Of a stretch of 64,000 nt of DNA, positions 1 through 9,720 are shown one piece after another. Within the stretch, counting starts at the first letter, position 1, and every line of letters begins with the position of its first letter. The position numbers and the translations under genes are program-made. The notes beneath the pieces were generated by a model, which saw only the letters and a list, made by a program, of their open reading frames with translations, had not been told where the DNA came from and made no database searches. The stretch is from Campylobacter sp. CCS1377 (GTDB taxonomy: Bacteria; Campylobacterota; Campylobacteria; Campylobacterales; Campylobacteraceae), in assembly GCF_040008265.1 (NCBI RefSeq), contig NZ_CP155620.1, positions 372,001-436,000 on the forward strand. The letters run 5' to 3'.

Positions 1-1374
1 CGATTTTTTATCTTGCTTTAAATCTCTAGCTCTAAATTTGCAATAATTTCTATAAAAATATTCTTCATCACTATACTTAGCAAAATAATGCAAGACATTA
101 TCTTTATCATCAAAATCTTGATAATTAAAGTTAATTTTTGTGGTTTCTTTTATCGTTTCTAGCATTTGTTCAGAATTTGCTCCTTCACAAGCATGATAAA
201 GAAGGTAAGCAAAATTCCAAGCGCTATCATTTAAAGGTTCTAAAAATTTACAAAATGCACTTTCATAGTCGTATTTATTAAGGAATTTTTTAAGTTTTTC
301 TGGATCGCCTTCATCGAGTATATCTTGCAATTTTTTATAACTGCTTTTCATTGTGGCAAAGCTTAGGGTTTTAAAACCTTTGATTTGCTCCTTTGCTAAA
401 GCTTTATTAATTCCACCTTTTACAAAAGCACCAGTTTTTGGATAAGAGAGAGCATAATCTAAGGCAGTAGAGTCATTTGCATCTTTTATACTCATTTTTA
501 CACCAAATTTGATTAAAAGATTAATAGCGTGTTGTTTATCGTCAAAAGCAGCACATATAAGCGGTGTTCTACCGGCTTCGTATTTATAGTAAAAATTGCT
601 TTCTTGGACTTCTTCTTTTATTCTTTCTTCTTTGTCATAATCAATTTCTTTTATCCAAGTGCCTTTTTTTGTTAAGACATTAAGATCTAAGCCAAGAGAT
701 TTTGCCGCTTTTATCATAGGAATTTTACAATAATGCAATGCAGTTCTACCAAAACGATCATAATGTAAGCAATCGCAACCTTTTTGCACAAGATAAATGA
801 TATTTTTTACCCCAGCACTTGAAATGATGCGGTGTAAGGCGTTATAGTTGTTATAACCTTTATCTATCGTGTTTGGATCAAAGCCTAGTTCAAGCAAAAC
901 ATCAATCATTTCTGTTGTGGGATATTCGCAAGCTGTGGCAAAATAAAAACTAGGATGAGCTAATTTATATCCGTCAAAAAAACTTTTATCAAAATGTGCT
1001 AAATACGCCTTTGTTTGCTCCACTTCACCGCGCGATAGGGCTTTGTCAATTTCATCATGCGCTATATTAAGAAGTGAAGGATTTTGTTTATATTCTTGTG
1101 TTGTATAAAATTTTGCTTTGATTTTATGCACAGGTTTTGGAGCTTTTTCTAGAAGTTTTAAAATTTTATAAATATCGCTATTTTCTACTTGCATACCTTT
1201 ATAAAAAGCTTTATCGTCCCAATACTCTTGCTCTAAATCGCTTACCATATTTTGGGCTTGTTGAATGAATTCAAAATCCACTGCTCCGCCACCAGAGAGT
1301 AAATTTTGCACTTCTTCTAAATTTGCTTCTTCTATCGCAGCTTTGAGTGCTTTTTTCTTGATTGCTTTTGCCAT
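1..1374 (-). CDS. ankyrin-repeat protein, partial (3' end outside window)
   Basis: I translated this frame by hand from the ATG at 1374, which follows an AAGGATT ribosome site, and found it open to the window edge (458 codons, no stop). Ankyrin-type units are visible, for example DRFGRTALHYCKIP and EAGRTPLICAAFDDKQHAINLL followed by an ALDYALSYP helix, with more divergent copies before and after. There is no signal peptide; the N-terminus is lysine-rich (MAKAIKKKALKAAI), so a cytoplasmic protein is likely. Ankyrin repeats bind other proteins; the partner is unknown. A TAAAAT-like -10 lies at 1413-1420 on the minus strand. The C-terminus is unseen, so a further domain there cannot be excluded. 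Confidence 0.8.
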   Translation of the reverse strand, partial: MAKAIKKKALKAAIEEANLEEVQNLLSGGGAVDFEFIQQAQNMVSDLEQEYWDDKAFYKGMQVENSDIYKILKLLEKAPKPVHKIKAKFYTTQEYKQNPSLLNIAHDEIDKALSRGEVEQTKAYLAHFDKSFFDGYKLAHPSFYFATACEYPTTEMIDVLLELGFDPNTIDKGYNNYNALHRIISSAGVKNIIYLVQKGCDCLHYDRFGRTALHYCKIPMIKAAKSLGLDLNVLTKKGTWIKEIDYDKEERIKEEVQESNFYYKYEAGRTPLICAAFDDKQHAINLLIKFGVKMSIKDANDSTALDYALSYPKTGAFVKGGINKALAKEQIKGFKTLSFATMKSSYKKLQDILDEGDPEKLKKFLNKYDYESAFCKFLEPLNDSAWNFAYLLYHACEGANSEQMLETIKETTKINFNYQDFDDKDNVLHYFAKYSDEEYFYRNYCKFRARDLKQDKKS

Positions 1375-1507
1375 TTTAATAATCCTTTTAATTTATTATT
1401 AAAATTTAGATTATTTTAACAAAAATTTGTTTTTTTGAATTTTTTGCTTTTGCTAATTTCTAAAAGAGAATATTTTCAGAATGATACATCTTTACAATCG
1501 TATAGTT

Positions 1508-1525
1508 TCAGCCTTAAAAGGCTGA
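1508..1525 (+). terminator. perfect hairpin with T-rich tail on the + strand
   Basis: TCAGCCTT-AA-AAGGCTGA is a perfect 8-bp inverted repeat followed on the + strand by GGTTTTTATTTTTTATA. It lies just past the stop of the SbmA-like gene, but the U-tract is on the wrong side for that minus-strand gene. It could end an antisense or small RNA, or simply be a structured 3' end. Confidence 0.3.
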
Positions 1526-1530
1526 GGTTT

Positions 1531-3024
1531 TTATTTTTTATACTCAATATTTTTTTCAAATTCATTCAAACGCTTATAAATGCTTCTAAGCTCGGTGATA
1601 CTAGTCCAATTTGTGATAAAAACACTAAAAGAACTTCTAACTTGATCAAAGGCATTGTTGATTTGTATCACAACTCCAAGCATGATAAGTCCGCCAAAAA
1701 GACTAGGTGCCATAATGATAAAAGGAACGATAACAATGGCTTGCTCAAATAAATAAAGCCAAATATTAAAATAACCATAATGTAAAAAAAGCCTTTTATA
1801 ATTAAATTTAAGCCCTGTAAAAAGCTCTATCATGGTTTCTTTTTTAGCATAATTTAAACGATCATCTTCTGCATAGACTAATTCTTTTCTAAAAGCTGCT
1901 TCGGCTTTTTGATTGTTGTATTCAAGTCCCGGCAGTTTAATACCTACAAACCAAGAGATAACAAGTCCGCCCAAAGAAATTAAAAGTGCGACATAAACAA
2001 GCAAGCCATTTGTATCTTTTAAAAAATAAAAAGGCGAATTTTTGTCTAAATTTGCAAACAATCCTGCACTTACCATATCGCTTAAACCCCATAAGATAGG
2101 TACAAAAGCAACCAAAGTCATCAAAGCCCTTATAAAAGATAGCCCCAAACTTTCAACAAGCTTAGAAAAACGATAAGTATCTTCTTGAATTCTTTGCGAA
2201 CTTCCTTCTATATTATCATTTTTATTTTTCCAAAATTTAAGATAAGAAAAGGTCATTGCTTCACGCCATTTAAAAGCATAAACACTTGCAAAATAAATAT
2301 TAATCGTAGCGATTAAAACATAAGGAAAAGCGATAGCTAAAAATACAAAAATGAGTGCGTAAAAATCACTCAAATCATAATAAGGCTTTTCTATCATAGC
2401 AGGAGTATGAAAAAAATACTCTAATAATTTTTGATAATAAAAAATCGCAAATTTATTGATAAAATTTGCATTTTCTAAATTTGCCTTAGCTTTTGCGCTG
2501 GCTTTTTGTGCGTTTTGTAAAATGCTTTTTAGTTTATCATCGCTTAGGCGTTCATCTTTATTTAAGGCATTTTTTACCATTTGGCTAAGTTTGCTTAAAT
2601 TTTGTTCTTCTAAAAAATTATTATCTTTTAAAATCAAAAGGATTTTTTCGCTCATTTCATCATCATTGTTGATTTTATTTTGCTCATTTTGAGTATTAAG
2701 TCTTGATGTGTTTTCTTGTTCTAAATCTTGCATTTTTTTAGCTTTGGCTTTTTCATAAACCACGCTTTCATTGGCATCTTCATTTAAATTTAATTCCCTA
2801 AGTAAAGCAGGGGTGATTTTAAACTCATCTTTGAAATTTTCTTCATTAAATTCTAGTTTTATGGCCGTAATTTTTGGTTTTTGTAAAGCATTATAAAAAT
2901 CATTATACCAAGCATTGATAGCAACATTTAAACTTGTTTGTATATATAAGAAAAACAAAAGTAAAAAAAGTCCCAAATAAGCCCATAGGATCCATTTTTT
3001 AGATAGAAAAAAAGATTTAAACAC
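1531..3024 (-). CDS. SbmA/BacA-like peptide transporter
   Basis: A 497-residue inner-membrane protein of the SbmA/BacA family, which imports peptides and peptide-like molecules using the proton gradient and lacks an ATPase domain. The first membrane segment is at about 12-32 (ILWAYLGLFLLLFFLYIQ), followed by a typical AINAWYNDFYNALQ stretch. Further hydrophobic segments lie at about 222-250, 295-318, 340-360 and 425-455. Residues ~55-190 form a long, charged, glutamine- and lysine-rich insert that looks coiled-coil. The start is GTG at 3024, preceded by AAGGATAAAT. It is the last gene of the TonB operon, 59 bp after tonB, which suggests import of a substrate taken up through the outer-membrane receptor; that is inference. 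Confidence 0.8.
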   Translation of the reverse strand: MFKSFFLSKKWILWAYLGLFLLLFFLYIQTSLNVAINAWYNDFYNALQKPKITAIKLEFNEENFKDEFKITPALLRELNLNEDANESVVYEKAKAKKMQDLEQENTSRLNTQNEQNKINNDDEMSEKILLILKDNNFLEEQNLSKLSQMVKNALNKDERLSDDKLKSILQNAQKASAKAKANLENANFINKFAIFYYQKLLEYFFHTPAMIEKPYYDLSDFYALIFVFLAIAFPYVLIATINIYFASVYAFKWREAMTFSYLKFWKNKNDNIEGSSQRIQEDTYRFSKLVESLGLSFIRALMTLVAFVPILWGLSDMVSAGLFANLDKNSPFYFLKDTNGLLVYVALLISLGGLVISWFVGIKLPGLEYNNQKAEAAFRKELVYAEDDRLNYAKKETMIELFTGLKFNYKRLFLHYGYFNIWLYLFEQAIVIVPFIIMAPSLFGGLIMLGVVIQINNAFDQVRSSFSVFITNWTSITELRSIYKRLNEFEKNIEYKK

Positions 3025-3083
3025 ATTTATCCTTGATTTAAATTTTAAAAAAGTAATTTTACAAAATTTTTCTAACCAAAGTT

Positions 3084-3845
3084 TTATTTTTTATTTAAAA
3101 AATCCTTGATATTGTAATTAATCGGCAAAATAAAGGTGATTTGGTTTGAATTTTTAAGCATTTCTTGAGGTGGTTTTGGCAAAGGTGATGCTCTTGTTAT
3201 GAGATTTATAGCTTCGTTGTTTAAAATAGAATGTGGGCATAATTTTTTTATGTTTTTACTCGTTACATTGCCCAACTCATCGATACTCACTTTGATATTA
3301 ACCTTTCCTTCTTGTTTGTTGATGAGTGCTTCCTTGGGATACCTTTGAAATTTTAGCAAATGTGCCATAAGCACAGCTTGATAGTTTTGAATTTGCTTTT
3401 TAGCATTTCCGCTTACTAGGGTTTGTGTTATTTTTTCCTCGCTTTTTATGGGTGCACTTAGGCTTTGATCCTTTGCTTTAGAATTAGGCGAATTGGTGTT
3501 GTTTGTGATGGAATTTTCTTTTTTGTTTTTTTCTGTGATTTTGTGTGAAAATTCAGCACTGGCTTGTAGTTTTGTTTTTTCTTTTAAAAAATCATTGCTA
3601 ATAGAGCTTGGCTTATGATTTATCTTTGTATTTTGACTTTGTATGCTTTGTTTTTGATTGATTGAAACCTCTTTGACTTCTCCTATAGGAAGTTCTGAAA
3701 TTATCATTATGGATTCGAATTTTTCACCCTGTTTGAGATTGAGCCCACTGTTTAAATTTTTGTTAAAAGAGGGCGTAAAAAATAACAAAGAAAAAACCAA
3801 AATATGCAAAAATAAAGATACACTTAAGCTTATTTTGAAAATCAT
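3084..3845 (-). CDS. tonB: TonB energy-transducing protein
   Basis: A 253-residue protein with an N-terminal membrane anchor (about 5-24), a long polar Lys/Ser/Asn-rich periplasmic spacer, and a C-terminal TonB domain (about 160-250). In that domain RYPKEAL, the G-x-V repeat (EGKVNIKVSIDELGNV) and the closing ASPLPKPP are recognisable. TonB couples the ExbBD proton channel to outer-membrane receptors. The ATG overlaps the exbD stop by four bases, so the two are translationally coupled. The spacer is less proline-rich than in classical TonB proteins, as is usual in Campylobacter. The receptor of the same operon is the likely partner. Confidence 0.9.
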   Translation of the reverse strand: MIFKISLSVSLFLHILVFSLLFFTPSFNKNLNSGLNLKQGEKFESIMIISELPIGEVKEVSINQKQSIQSQNTKINHKPSSISNDFLKEKTKLQASAEFSHKITEKNKKENSITNNTNSPNSKAKDQSLSAPIKSEEKITQTLVSGNAKKQIQNYQAVLMAHLLKFQRYPKEALINKQEGKVNIKVSIDELGNVTSKNIKKLCPHSILNNEAINLITRASPLPKPPQEMLKNSNQITFILPINYNIKDFLNKK

Positions 3846-4249
3846 TTTGCATTTTCCTTTTGGGAAACTAGGGCTATTTTGGTGTATCCTTGTTCTTTGA
3901 TTTTATCCATCAAGCGTATGATTTTATCGTATTGAACTGATTTGTCGATGTGAAAATATATGATTTGCTCTTTATTGTTTTTGCTTTTTTCGTTGATAAT
4001 TAAAGCTAGGTTGTCTGCGTTAATTATGGTTTCATTAATGGCAATTTCATCTTTTTCATTAAGATAGACAACGATGGGGTTTTTGGGTTTTTCTTCGTTT
4101 TGCTTGGAGCTTTTTGGAAGTTCGACTTTAATTGAATTTGTTATAATTGGTGTAACTGCCATGAAAATGATAAGCAAAACAAGCATGATATCTATAAAAG
4201 GCGTTACATTAATTTCGCTTAATTCTTCCTCTTCTTGAATGTAAATCAT
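3842..4249 (-). CDS. exbD: ExbD proton-channel subunit
   Basis: A 135-residue protein with a single membrane segment at about 16-38 ([18 protein letters not shown]). It carries the conserved NVTPFID motif, whose aspartate takes part in proton translocation, followed by a periplasmic domain. With ExbB it forms the motor that energises TonB. The start at 4249 overlaps the end of exbB by four bases and its stop overlaps the start of tonB, so exbB-exbD-tonB form a tightly coupled unit. Confidence 0.93.
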   Translation of the reverse strand: MIYIQEEEELSEINVTPFIDIMLVLLIIFMAVTPIITNSIKVELPKSSKQNEEKPKNPIVVYLNEKDEIAINETIINADNLALIINEKSKNNKEQIIYFHIDKSVQYDKIIRLMDKIKEQGYTKIALVSQKENAK

Positions 4250-4992
4250 TGTTGCTCCTTTGAAGTATTTTCTCTATCAAATAGTAGGTAAAGTGTAATG
4301 ATGTTTTCGTTTAATAAATGTGAAAAATGGGTATTGAGTTTTAATAGATAATTGTAAAATAAAACAGCAGGTATTGCAACGACTAATCCTAAAGCTGTAG
4401 CAAATAAAGCTTCAGCAATTCCAGGTGCAACTATGTTTAAGCTCGCATTTTGTGCTTTGGCGATATTGATAAAACTATGCATTATACCCCAGACTGTTCC
4501 AAATAGTCCTATAAATGGAGCACTTGAGCCAACTGAAGCTAAAAAAGACACACTTTTTTTGACTTGTGTGATGATGTTTAGTGATTTAAGTTTTAGTCTT
4601 TGTTCTATACGGTTTTTTAAATTTTTATCATAAATGGATGATTTTTCTAACTCATCTTGAATTTCTTTGTAAAATTGCAAAGCAAGACTTTTATCATTAA
4701 GACATAAATTATGAAATTTAGCGTCTTTAAAAAATTGCCTATCTTGCTTTAAAATTTTAAAATATTTAGCATAAGTGATGAATTTATAAATAAAAATCGC
4801 CCAAGTGAGCACAGAAAATAAAACGAGTATCCATATAACTATTTTAACGATAATATGTGCGTGAAAATACAAGTCTTTAAAACTTAAATTTATTGTTTGT
4901 TCAGCACTTACTTGGGTTAGATTGGCATCATTTGCCAATAAAACATTTGCCAGTAAAAAAAGCAAGATAATCATTTGTGATATTTTTTTCAT
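4246..4992 (-). CDS. exbB: ExbB proton-channel subunit (MotA/TolQ/ExbB family)
   Basis: A 248-residue protein with a signal-like N-terminus ([20 protein letters not shown]). Three membrane segments follow at about 52-72, 150-175 and 190-215. The last two contain the family signature [22 protein letters not shown] and the [19 protein letters not shown] stretch. It forms the proton-conducting core with ExbD. It lies 8 bp after the receptor gene and overlaps exbD. The extra N-terminal hydrophobic leader is common to ExbB proteins of this group. Confidence 0.93.
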   Translation of the reverse strand: MKKISQMIILLFLLANVLLANDANLTQVSAEQTINLSFKDLYFHAHIIVKIVIWILVLFSVLTWAIFIYKFITYAKYFKILKQDRQFFKDAKFHNLCLNDKSLALQFYKEIQDELEKSSIYDKNLKNRIEQRLKLKSLNIITQVKKSVSFLASVGSSAPFIGLFGTVWGIMHSFINIAKAQNASLNIVAPGIAEALFATALGLVVAIPAVLFYNYLLKLNTHFSHLLNENIITLYLLFDRENTSKEQQ

Positions 4993-5000
4993 TGTTTTCC

Positions 5001-7277
5001 TTAATATTTGTATTCAAAACTTACTATAAAAGTGCGACCGCGAGCGGAGTTGTTGTAAATAAATATAGGATCAAAAAGTCCACCTGCATTTTGACTATCG
5101 CCTGTATTGTAAGCATAAAGTGCGTCCATATAATTTTCATCGAATAAATTTTGCACTTCTGCTTTGATATTAAAATTTTTAAAAAGCTCATAACTTGCAT
5201 AAAGATCGATTATGGTAGGTATTTTAGGCAAATCATCTGTGGTTTTAAGTGGCGCCATAGCATCTGGATTACTTGGATCATCTTCTAAACTTCCAATAGG
5301 GGCTATTCTTTTTGCTTTTCCTGTGTATTTGGCTATTGCTCCTATATTAAGCTTTTCTTCTAGCAGTCTTACCCCTATATCAAGATTTGCATAATGCTCT
5401 GGAAGTTGAGCAAACTGGCTTTGACCCGATTGTGCGCCTCCGGTTTCTAAAGACTCTGTGTCTGAGAATTTGTGTTTGGATTTTTGATAGGTATAAGATA
5501 GCGTGGAGTAAAAAACTCCCATATCATATCTAAATTCAAGCTCAACGCCGTTAAATTTTGCCTTTTCATCATCATTAAGCTGCATTACAAAAATGGCATC
5601 GTCAGCCTTTTGCCAATATCTTCTATTGTAAATATAATTTTTTACCGAAGTATCATAATAAAGTACTTTTAAGCCAAAAGTATCATCATCTTTTAAAAGC
5701 CCATGTGTAAAAGAGTTAAAGCCTATTTGGTAGGTATTGGCACTTTCTTGTTTTAAAAAAGTGTTCATATTGTGCTCAAATCCTGCATCGTGAGTGAAGA
5801 AGTATTCTTGAACATTTGGAATTCTATGGCTTTTTGAATACGAGATGAAGGGATTAAACAATGGGTGCATATTAGCTGAAAATACAAAAGAATAATTGAA
5901 ATTTTTGTAATTTTTTTCAATATTTCCAGCAGTTTTAGGTTGGCAATAAGAATTATATATGCTGCATACTCCCTTATAGCCACTCAAATCTGCATCAAGC
6001 CAATTTATATTTGAATTTAAGGTAAAAATTCCATAGGTATAGCTTGTATCAATATAAAAAGTTTTGATATCTTGTTCGCCTTTTGGATAAAAGGCTGTGA
6101 GTATATAAGGAAGTAAAACTCTATCTCGCGGAAAATCATTACTATAATGATTGTTTAATAAATTAAGTCCATAAGTGAGATAAAAATTAGACTCTAGGCT
6201 AATTTCTTTACTCATTGTATTGCTTAAATCAAGAGTTAAGGCTCTATTTTTGGTTTTTACTCCACTCATATCATGATAGCCCCAAGTTGAACCTTGATTA
6301 TATTTTTGTTTCCCATCATTATAAGCCATTAAAAATTTTAAATCCAAAAGATTTGAATTTGGTGTAAAACGATAATCAAGCTGATAAGTGTCATTTGTGA
6401 TTTTTCTTCCTGCTAGATTATTATGATAACCACGATAACTTAGTATTGCTTTTATTAGCTCTGATTGGTATTCTGCTTTAATGAGCTGACTTCTTGGCTG
6501 ATTGTAGAGATTTTTTGGATTGATGGGTGCAGGTAAATTTGTGTCAGGAATTCCATCATCATCACTATCAAATGGAGGTTGCTGATCGCCTATATAACCT
6601 CCACCTCCGACTTTGTAGTTTTGAGAAAGATTTTGTCCACTATAACCAAACAAAAATCCCACACTTGCACCATTTTCAAGTAAGGTTTTAGCTGCCACAG
6701 TTCCCATGAAATTTGGTCCTATAGCATTGCTTCCATAAGAATATTTTCCTAAAAAGCCAAAGGTATTTCCATCGCGCACCACATCATCTACACCTATGGT
6801 TCTAAAATTAGCCGAGCCCATTAGGGCATTTGCTCCGCTTGCTCCTTTAAAAGTTCCCCTAGTAATATCAACGCCAATTAAGAAATTTTTATCAATAGGA
6901 GCGCTAAAACTTGAAGTTCCAATTTGTCCATGAAAACTATCATCACTGGCAGAGCCAAAAAAAGTTTGAGTTACCCCATCAATTTGCGTATTTACTCTAC
7001 CCAAGCCTGTCATACCACGAATATTTACAGAAACTCCACCTTGAGCTTGATCAACTTGTGTATAGGCTCCTGGTATGCTTCTGATGATAGAATCTATGCT
7101 TTGAGTGCCGCCACTTAATCCTTCCCTTGTGCTTATTGCTTCTGGGCTTATGAAAGGTTTTTCTTCATTTTTTAATTTTGAGCCAGAAATATCTAGGGTA
7201 TCAAATTCTATTTCTTCGCTAAAGGCCAAGTTGGCAAAAGATATACTAATAAAGCAAATTAAACTTAATTTTTTCAT
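5001..7277 (-). CDS. TonB-dependent outer-membrane iron/haem-type receptor (CtuA/Cj0178-like)
   Basis: A 758-residue outer-membrane receptor. It has a signal peptide (about 1-20), then a TonB-box-like EFDTLDISG. The plug domain follows (about 45-180: [39 protein letters not shown]). A long beta-barrel ends in FIVSFEYKY with a terminal aromatic residue. The arrangement chaN-receptor-exbB-exbD-tonB matches the C. jejuni Cj0177-0181 cluster, whose receptor has been linked to iron from transferrin/lactoferrin-type sources. The ligand here cannot be read from sequence. The start overlaps the chaN stop by four bases. Iron control is expected from the operator-like palindrome upstream of chaN. Confidence 0.88.
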   Translation of the reverse strand: MKKLSLICFISISFANLAFSEEIEFDTLDISGSKLKNEEKPFISPEAISTREGLSGGTQSIDSIIRSIPGAYTQVDQAQGGVSVNIRGMTGLGRVNTQIDGVTQTFFGSASDDSFHGQIGTSSFSAPIDKNFLIGVDITRGTFKGASGANALMGSANFRTIGVDDVVRDGNTFGFLGKYSYGSNAIGPNFMGTVAAKTLLENGASVGFLFGYSGQNLSQNYKVGGGGYIGDQQPPFDSDDDGIPDTNLPAPINPKNLYNQPRSQLIKAEYQSELIKAILSYRGYHNNLAGRKITNDTYQLDYRFTPNSNLLDLKFLMAYNDGKQKYNQGSTWGYHDMSGVKTKNRALTLDLSNTMSKEISLESNFYLTYGLNLLNNHYSNDFPRDRVLLPYILTAFYPKGEQDIKTFYIDTSYTYGIFTLNSNINWLDADLSGYKGVCSIYNSYCQPKTAGNIEKNYKNFNYSFVFSANMHPLFNPFISYSKSHRIPNVQEYFFTHDAGFEHNMNTFLKQESANTYQIGFNSFTHGLLKDDDTFGLKVLYYDTSVKNYIYNRRYWQKADDAIFVMQLNDDEKAKFNGVELEFRYDMGVFYSTLSYTYQKSKHKFSDTESLETGGAQSGQSQFAQLPEHYANLDIGVRLLEEKLNIGAIAKYTGKAKRIAPIGSLEDDPSNPDAMAPLKTTDDLPKIPTIIDLYASYELFKNFNIKAEVQNLFDENYMDALYAYNTGDSQNAGGLFDPIFIYNNSARGRTFIVSFEYKY

Positions 7278-8113
7278 TTTCTTTCCCCATAGACGAATAT
7301 ATAATCAGCATCTTGATATTCTAAATCATTTTTATCAAAATTAAATATCACCACAGCGACTTTTTTATCGCTTTTAAAATCTTTTATATGCAAGGGGATG
7401 CCTATTTTTTTGCTCACATGAAATTTTCCTGCAATCAACACGATTTTGTTTGGGTTATGCACTAAGATATCTGCCATTCTTCTGTCTTTAAATTGCTGAA
7501 TTTCTACGAGTTTTGTGAGCATATTTTCATCTTTTAACTCATGAGTAAGTGAAATTAAATTTTTAATTTGCTCTTTTACGGCAATTTGTGTCGATAAATT
7601 GCCATTTAAAGGCACTACGCCATTATAAATTTGTTTGATTTCTTCTTTAGATAAATTTGCACCAAGTAAATTCATATCAGAATAAAATGTTAGATTAATA
7701 AGCTCTTGATATGCTTTATAATCCCAAGCTTTATCCCAATTTAACTCCGTTTGAAGTTCTGAAGGTGTGATAGTATTTTTGTTTTGCTTAGCCTTGTTAA
7801 GCTTTGTTTGGTTGGCGCTTGCAAACATTTCAAATGCTATATCAAGAGAAATTTTGTGCTTGGAGCAATACTCATTTAAAGCTTGTATAATCATTATTTC
7901 ACTTGCTTTGTGTTTGGGTTCATCGTGTCTTTCTCCTAGTAAGATGATATCGTTTTTCAAGAGCTCATTGAAAAAATCATCAAATGAAATTTGAGTTTTA
8001 TTTGCACTTGAGAGAATGTAGAAATTCTCATTTTCCTTCAATGGTTTTTGTGTGTTAAGTCCTGTGCAAGCATAAAATAATAATACGCTAAAAGCAAGTA
8101 AAAATTTTGCCAT
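7274..8113 (-). CDS. chaN: ChaN-family haem-binding lipoprotein
   Basis: A 279-residue ChaN-type lipoprotein (Cj0177-like). I place the start at the ATG at 8113, preceded by GGAAAAACAA. This gives a lipoprotein signal, MAKFLLAFSVLLFYAC, with the acylated cysteine at residue 16. An ATG 36 bases further upstream is in frame but would ruin the signal peptide and overlap the putative operator. The family core motif LLGERHDEPKH is present, and ChaN proteins bind haem or iron between two subunits. It is the first gene of the chaN-receptor-exbBD-tonB-sbmA operon. Confidence 0.85.
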   Translation of the reverse strand: MAKFLLAFSVLLFYACTGLNTQKPLKENENFYILSSANKTQISFDDFFNELLKNDIILLGERHDEPKHKASEIMIIQALNEYCSKHKISLDIAFEMFASANQTKLNKAKQNKNTITPSELQTELNWDKAWDYKAYQELINLTFYSDMNLLGANLSKEEIKQIYNGVVPLNGNLSTQIAVKEQIKNLISLTHELKDENMLTKLVEIQQFKDRRMADILVHNPNKIVLIAGKFHVSKKIGIPLHIKDFKSDKKVAVVIFNFDKNDLEYQDADYIFVYGERK

Positions 8114-8128
8114 TTGTTTTTCCTTTTT

Positions 8129-8163
8129 TTGATATAAAATTGATATCAAATATTAATATTATA
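8129..8163 (-). promoter_or_regulatory. promoter and Fur-like operator of the iron operon
   Basis: On the minus strand a TATAAT (8158-8163) sits about 45 bp before the chaN start. The perfect palindrome TTGATATCAA (8140-8149) covers the predicted start of transcription, with a second TTTGATAT copy beside it. The position and GATAT-type half-sites suit a Fur operator on an iron-uptake operon. It was assigned by eye. Confidence 0.4.
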
Positions 8164-8318
8164 AATTTAAAAATATACTTAAAATAATGAATTTAAATTT
8201 ATATAATCAAAATATTTGTTTATAATTTTTAATTTTTTTTGATTTTAAGTATCATTTATATAATTTAAAAACAAAATAAATGAGTAAAATTCCTGATGGT
8301 AAATTAGTTTAAATTTGT

Positions 8319-8324
8319 TAGAAT
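8319..8324 (+). promoter_or_regulatory. -10 box of the carboxyspermidine dehydrogenase gene
   Basis: TAGAAT at 8319-8324 suits a sigma-70 -10 box with transcription starting near 8331. It overlaps the upstream in-frame ATG at 8323, so that ATG cannot be the translation start. Confidence 0.5.
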
Positions 8325-8352
8325 GCGTGAAAAATTTAATCTAAGGATAAAA

Positions 8353-9558
8353 ATGAAAAATCTTTTAATCATAGGCGCAGGCGGAGTAAGCCGTGTAGCC
8401 ACCGTAAAATGTGCAATGAATTCTAATACTTTTAGCAAAATTACCTTAGCTAGTAGAACTAAAAGCAAATGTGATGAAATAGCAGCTTTTATAAAAGAGC
8501 GTTTGGGTATAGAAATTCAAACTGAGCAAATAGATGCAGATGACACCACTGCTGTTGTAGAACTTATCAAAAAAACAGGAGCTGAAATTTTACTCAATGT
8601 GGCTTTGCCTTATCAGGATCTTACTTTAATGGATGCGTGTATTCAAACTAATATCCACTATGTAGATACTGCAAATTACGAACATCCTGATTTAGCAAAA
8701 TTCGAATATAAAGAACAATGGGCAAGAAATGATAAGTTTAAGCAAGCAGGAATTTTAGGGCTTTTAGGAAGCGGTTTTGATCCTGGTGTTACAAATGTTT
8801 TTTGTGCTTATGCACAGCAAAATTTATTTGATGAGATTTCTTACATAGATATATTAGATTGCAATGCAGGTGATCATGGTTATGCTTTTGCGACTAATTT
8901 TAATCCTGAAATTAATTTAAGAGAAGTTTCTGCTAAGGGGCGTTACTGGGAAAATGGTGAATGGATAGAAACACAGCCTATGGAAATAAAAATGGAATGG
9001 GATTATCCTGAAGTAGGTGTAAAAGATAGCTATTTGCTTTATCATGAAGAGCTTGAAAGCTTGGTAAAAAATATCAAAGGCCTAAAAAGAATTCGCTTTT
9101 TTATGACTTTTGGACAAAGCTATCTTACTCACATGAAATGTCTTGAAAATGTTGGAATGCTAGGTATTAAACCTATAATGCATCAAGGAAAAGAAATTGT
9201 GCCGATTGAATTTTTAAAAACCTTACTTCCTGATCCTGCAAGTTTGGGTCCTCGCACAAAAGGTTTTACAAATATTGGTTGTGTGATCCGTGGTATTAAA
9301 GATGGCAAAGATAAACAAGTTTATATTTATAATGTTTGCAATCACGAAGAATGCTATAAAGAAACTGGCGCACAAGCAGTAAGCTATACAACAGGCGTTC
9401 CTGCAATGATAGGCACAAAATTAGTCGCTAAAGGAATTTGGCAAGGTAAAGGTGTGTTTAATATGGAAGAATTTGACGCTAAGCCTTTTATGGATGAGTT
9501 AAATATTCAAGGGCTACCTTGGAAAATCATCGAAATGACTCCAAGTTTGGGAGAATAA
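8353..9558 (+). CDS. carboxy(nor)spermidine dehydrogenase
   Basis: A 401-residue saccharopine-dehydrogenase-like enzyme. The NAD(P)-binding Rossmann fold starts at once (LLIIGAGGVSRVATVKCA), and the rest (GLLGSGFDPGVTNVFCAYA, NPEINLREVSAKGRYWENGEW) matches the Campylobacter Cj0172c family. In this genus spermidine is made by CASDH, which condenses aspartate semialdehyde with putrescine reductively, followed by a decarboxylase (NspC) encoded elsewhere. I chose the ATG at 8353 because AAGGATA precedes it and the earlier ATG lies in the -10 box. It is divergent from the chaN operon; in C. jejuni, as I recall, cfbpABC lies between them. Confidence 0.88.
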   Translation: MKNLLIIGAGGVSRVATVKCAMNSNTFSKITLASRTKSKCDEIAAFIKERLGIEIQTEQIDADDTTAVVELIKKTGAEILLNVALPYQDLTLMDACIQTNIHYVDTANYEHPDLAKFEYKEQWARNDKFKQAGILGLLGSGFDPGVTNVFCAYAQQNLFDEISYIDILDCNAGDHGYAFATNFNPEINLREVSAKGRYWENGEWIETQPMEIKMEWDYPEVGVKDSYLLYHEELESLVKNIKGLKRIRFFMTFGQSYLTHMKCLENVGMLGIKPIMHQGKEIVPIEFLKTLLPDPASLGPRTKGFTNIGCVIRGIKDGKDKQVYIYNVCNHEECYKETGAQAVSYTTGVPAMIGTKLVAKGIWQGKGVFNMEEFDAKPFMDELNIQGLPWKIIEMTPSLGE

Positions 9559-9566
9559 ATTTAAAA

Positions 9567-9586
9567 AAGCCCTAAATTTGGGGCTT
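9567..9586. terminator. hairpin after carboxyspermidine dehydrogenase
   Basis: AAGCCC...GGGCTT with an internal AT-rich loop is followed by AAAATTTTT on the + strand and by TTTTTT on the minus strand, so it can terminate from either side. Confidence 0.6.
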
Positions 9587-9679
9587 AAAATTTTTACATT
9601 CTTTATTTTATCTATAAAAGTTAATATTTTCCAAATTTTTCATATTTTTTATAAATTTTTATGATTGTTTAAGTTTTTT

Positions 9680-9685
9680 TATAAT
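9680..9685 (+). promoter_or_regulatory. -10 box of the small lipoprotein gene
   Basis: TATAAT at 9680-9685, with a good AAGGAG ribosome site at 9708-9713, seven bases before the ATG at 9721. Expression signals are intact although the frame is broken three codons later. Confidence 0.5.
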
Positions 9686-9720
9686 TTTGACCATATTTTA
9701 AATTAATAAGGAGATAAATT

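Noticed and set aside
1435..1752. 105-codon + strand frame opposite the SbmA-like gene
   Set aside because: Shadow of the real minus-strand gene; no ribosome site and no plausible domain.
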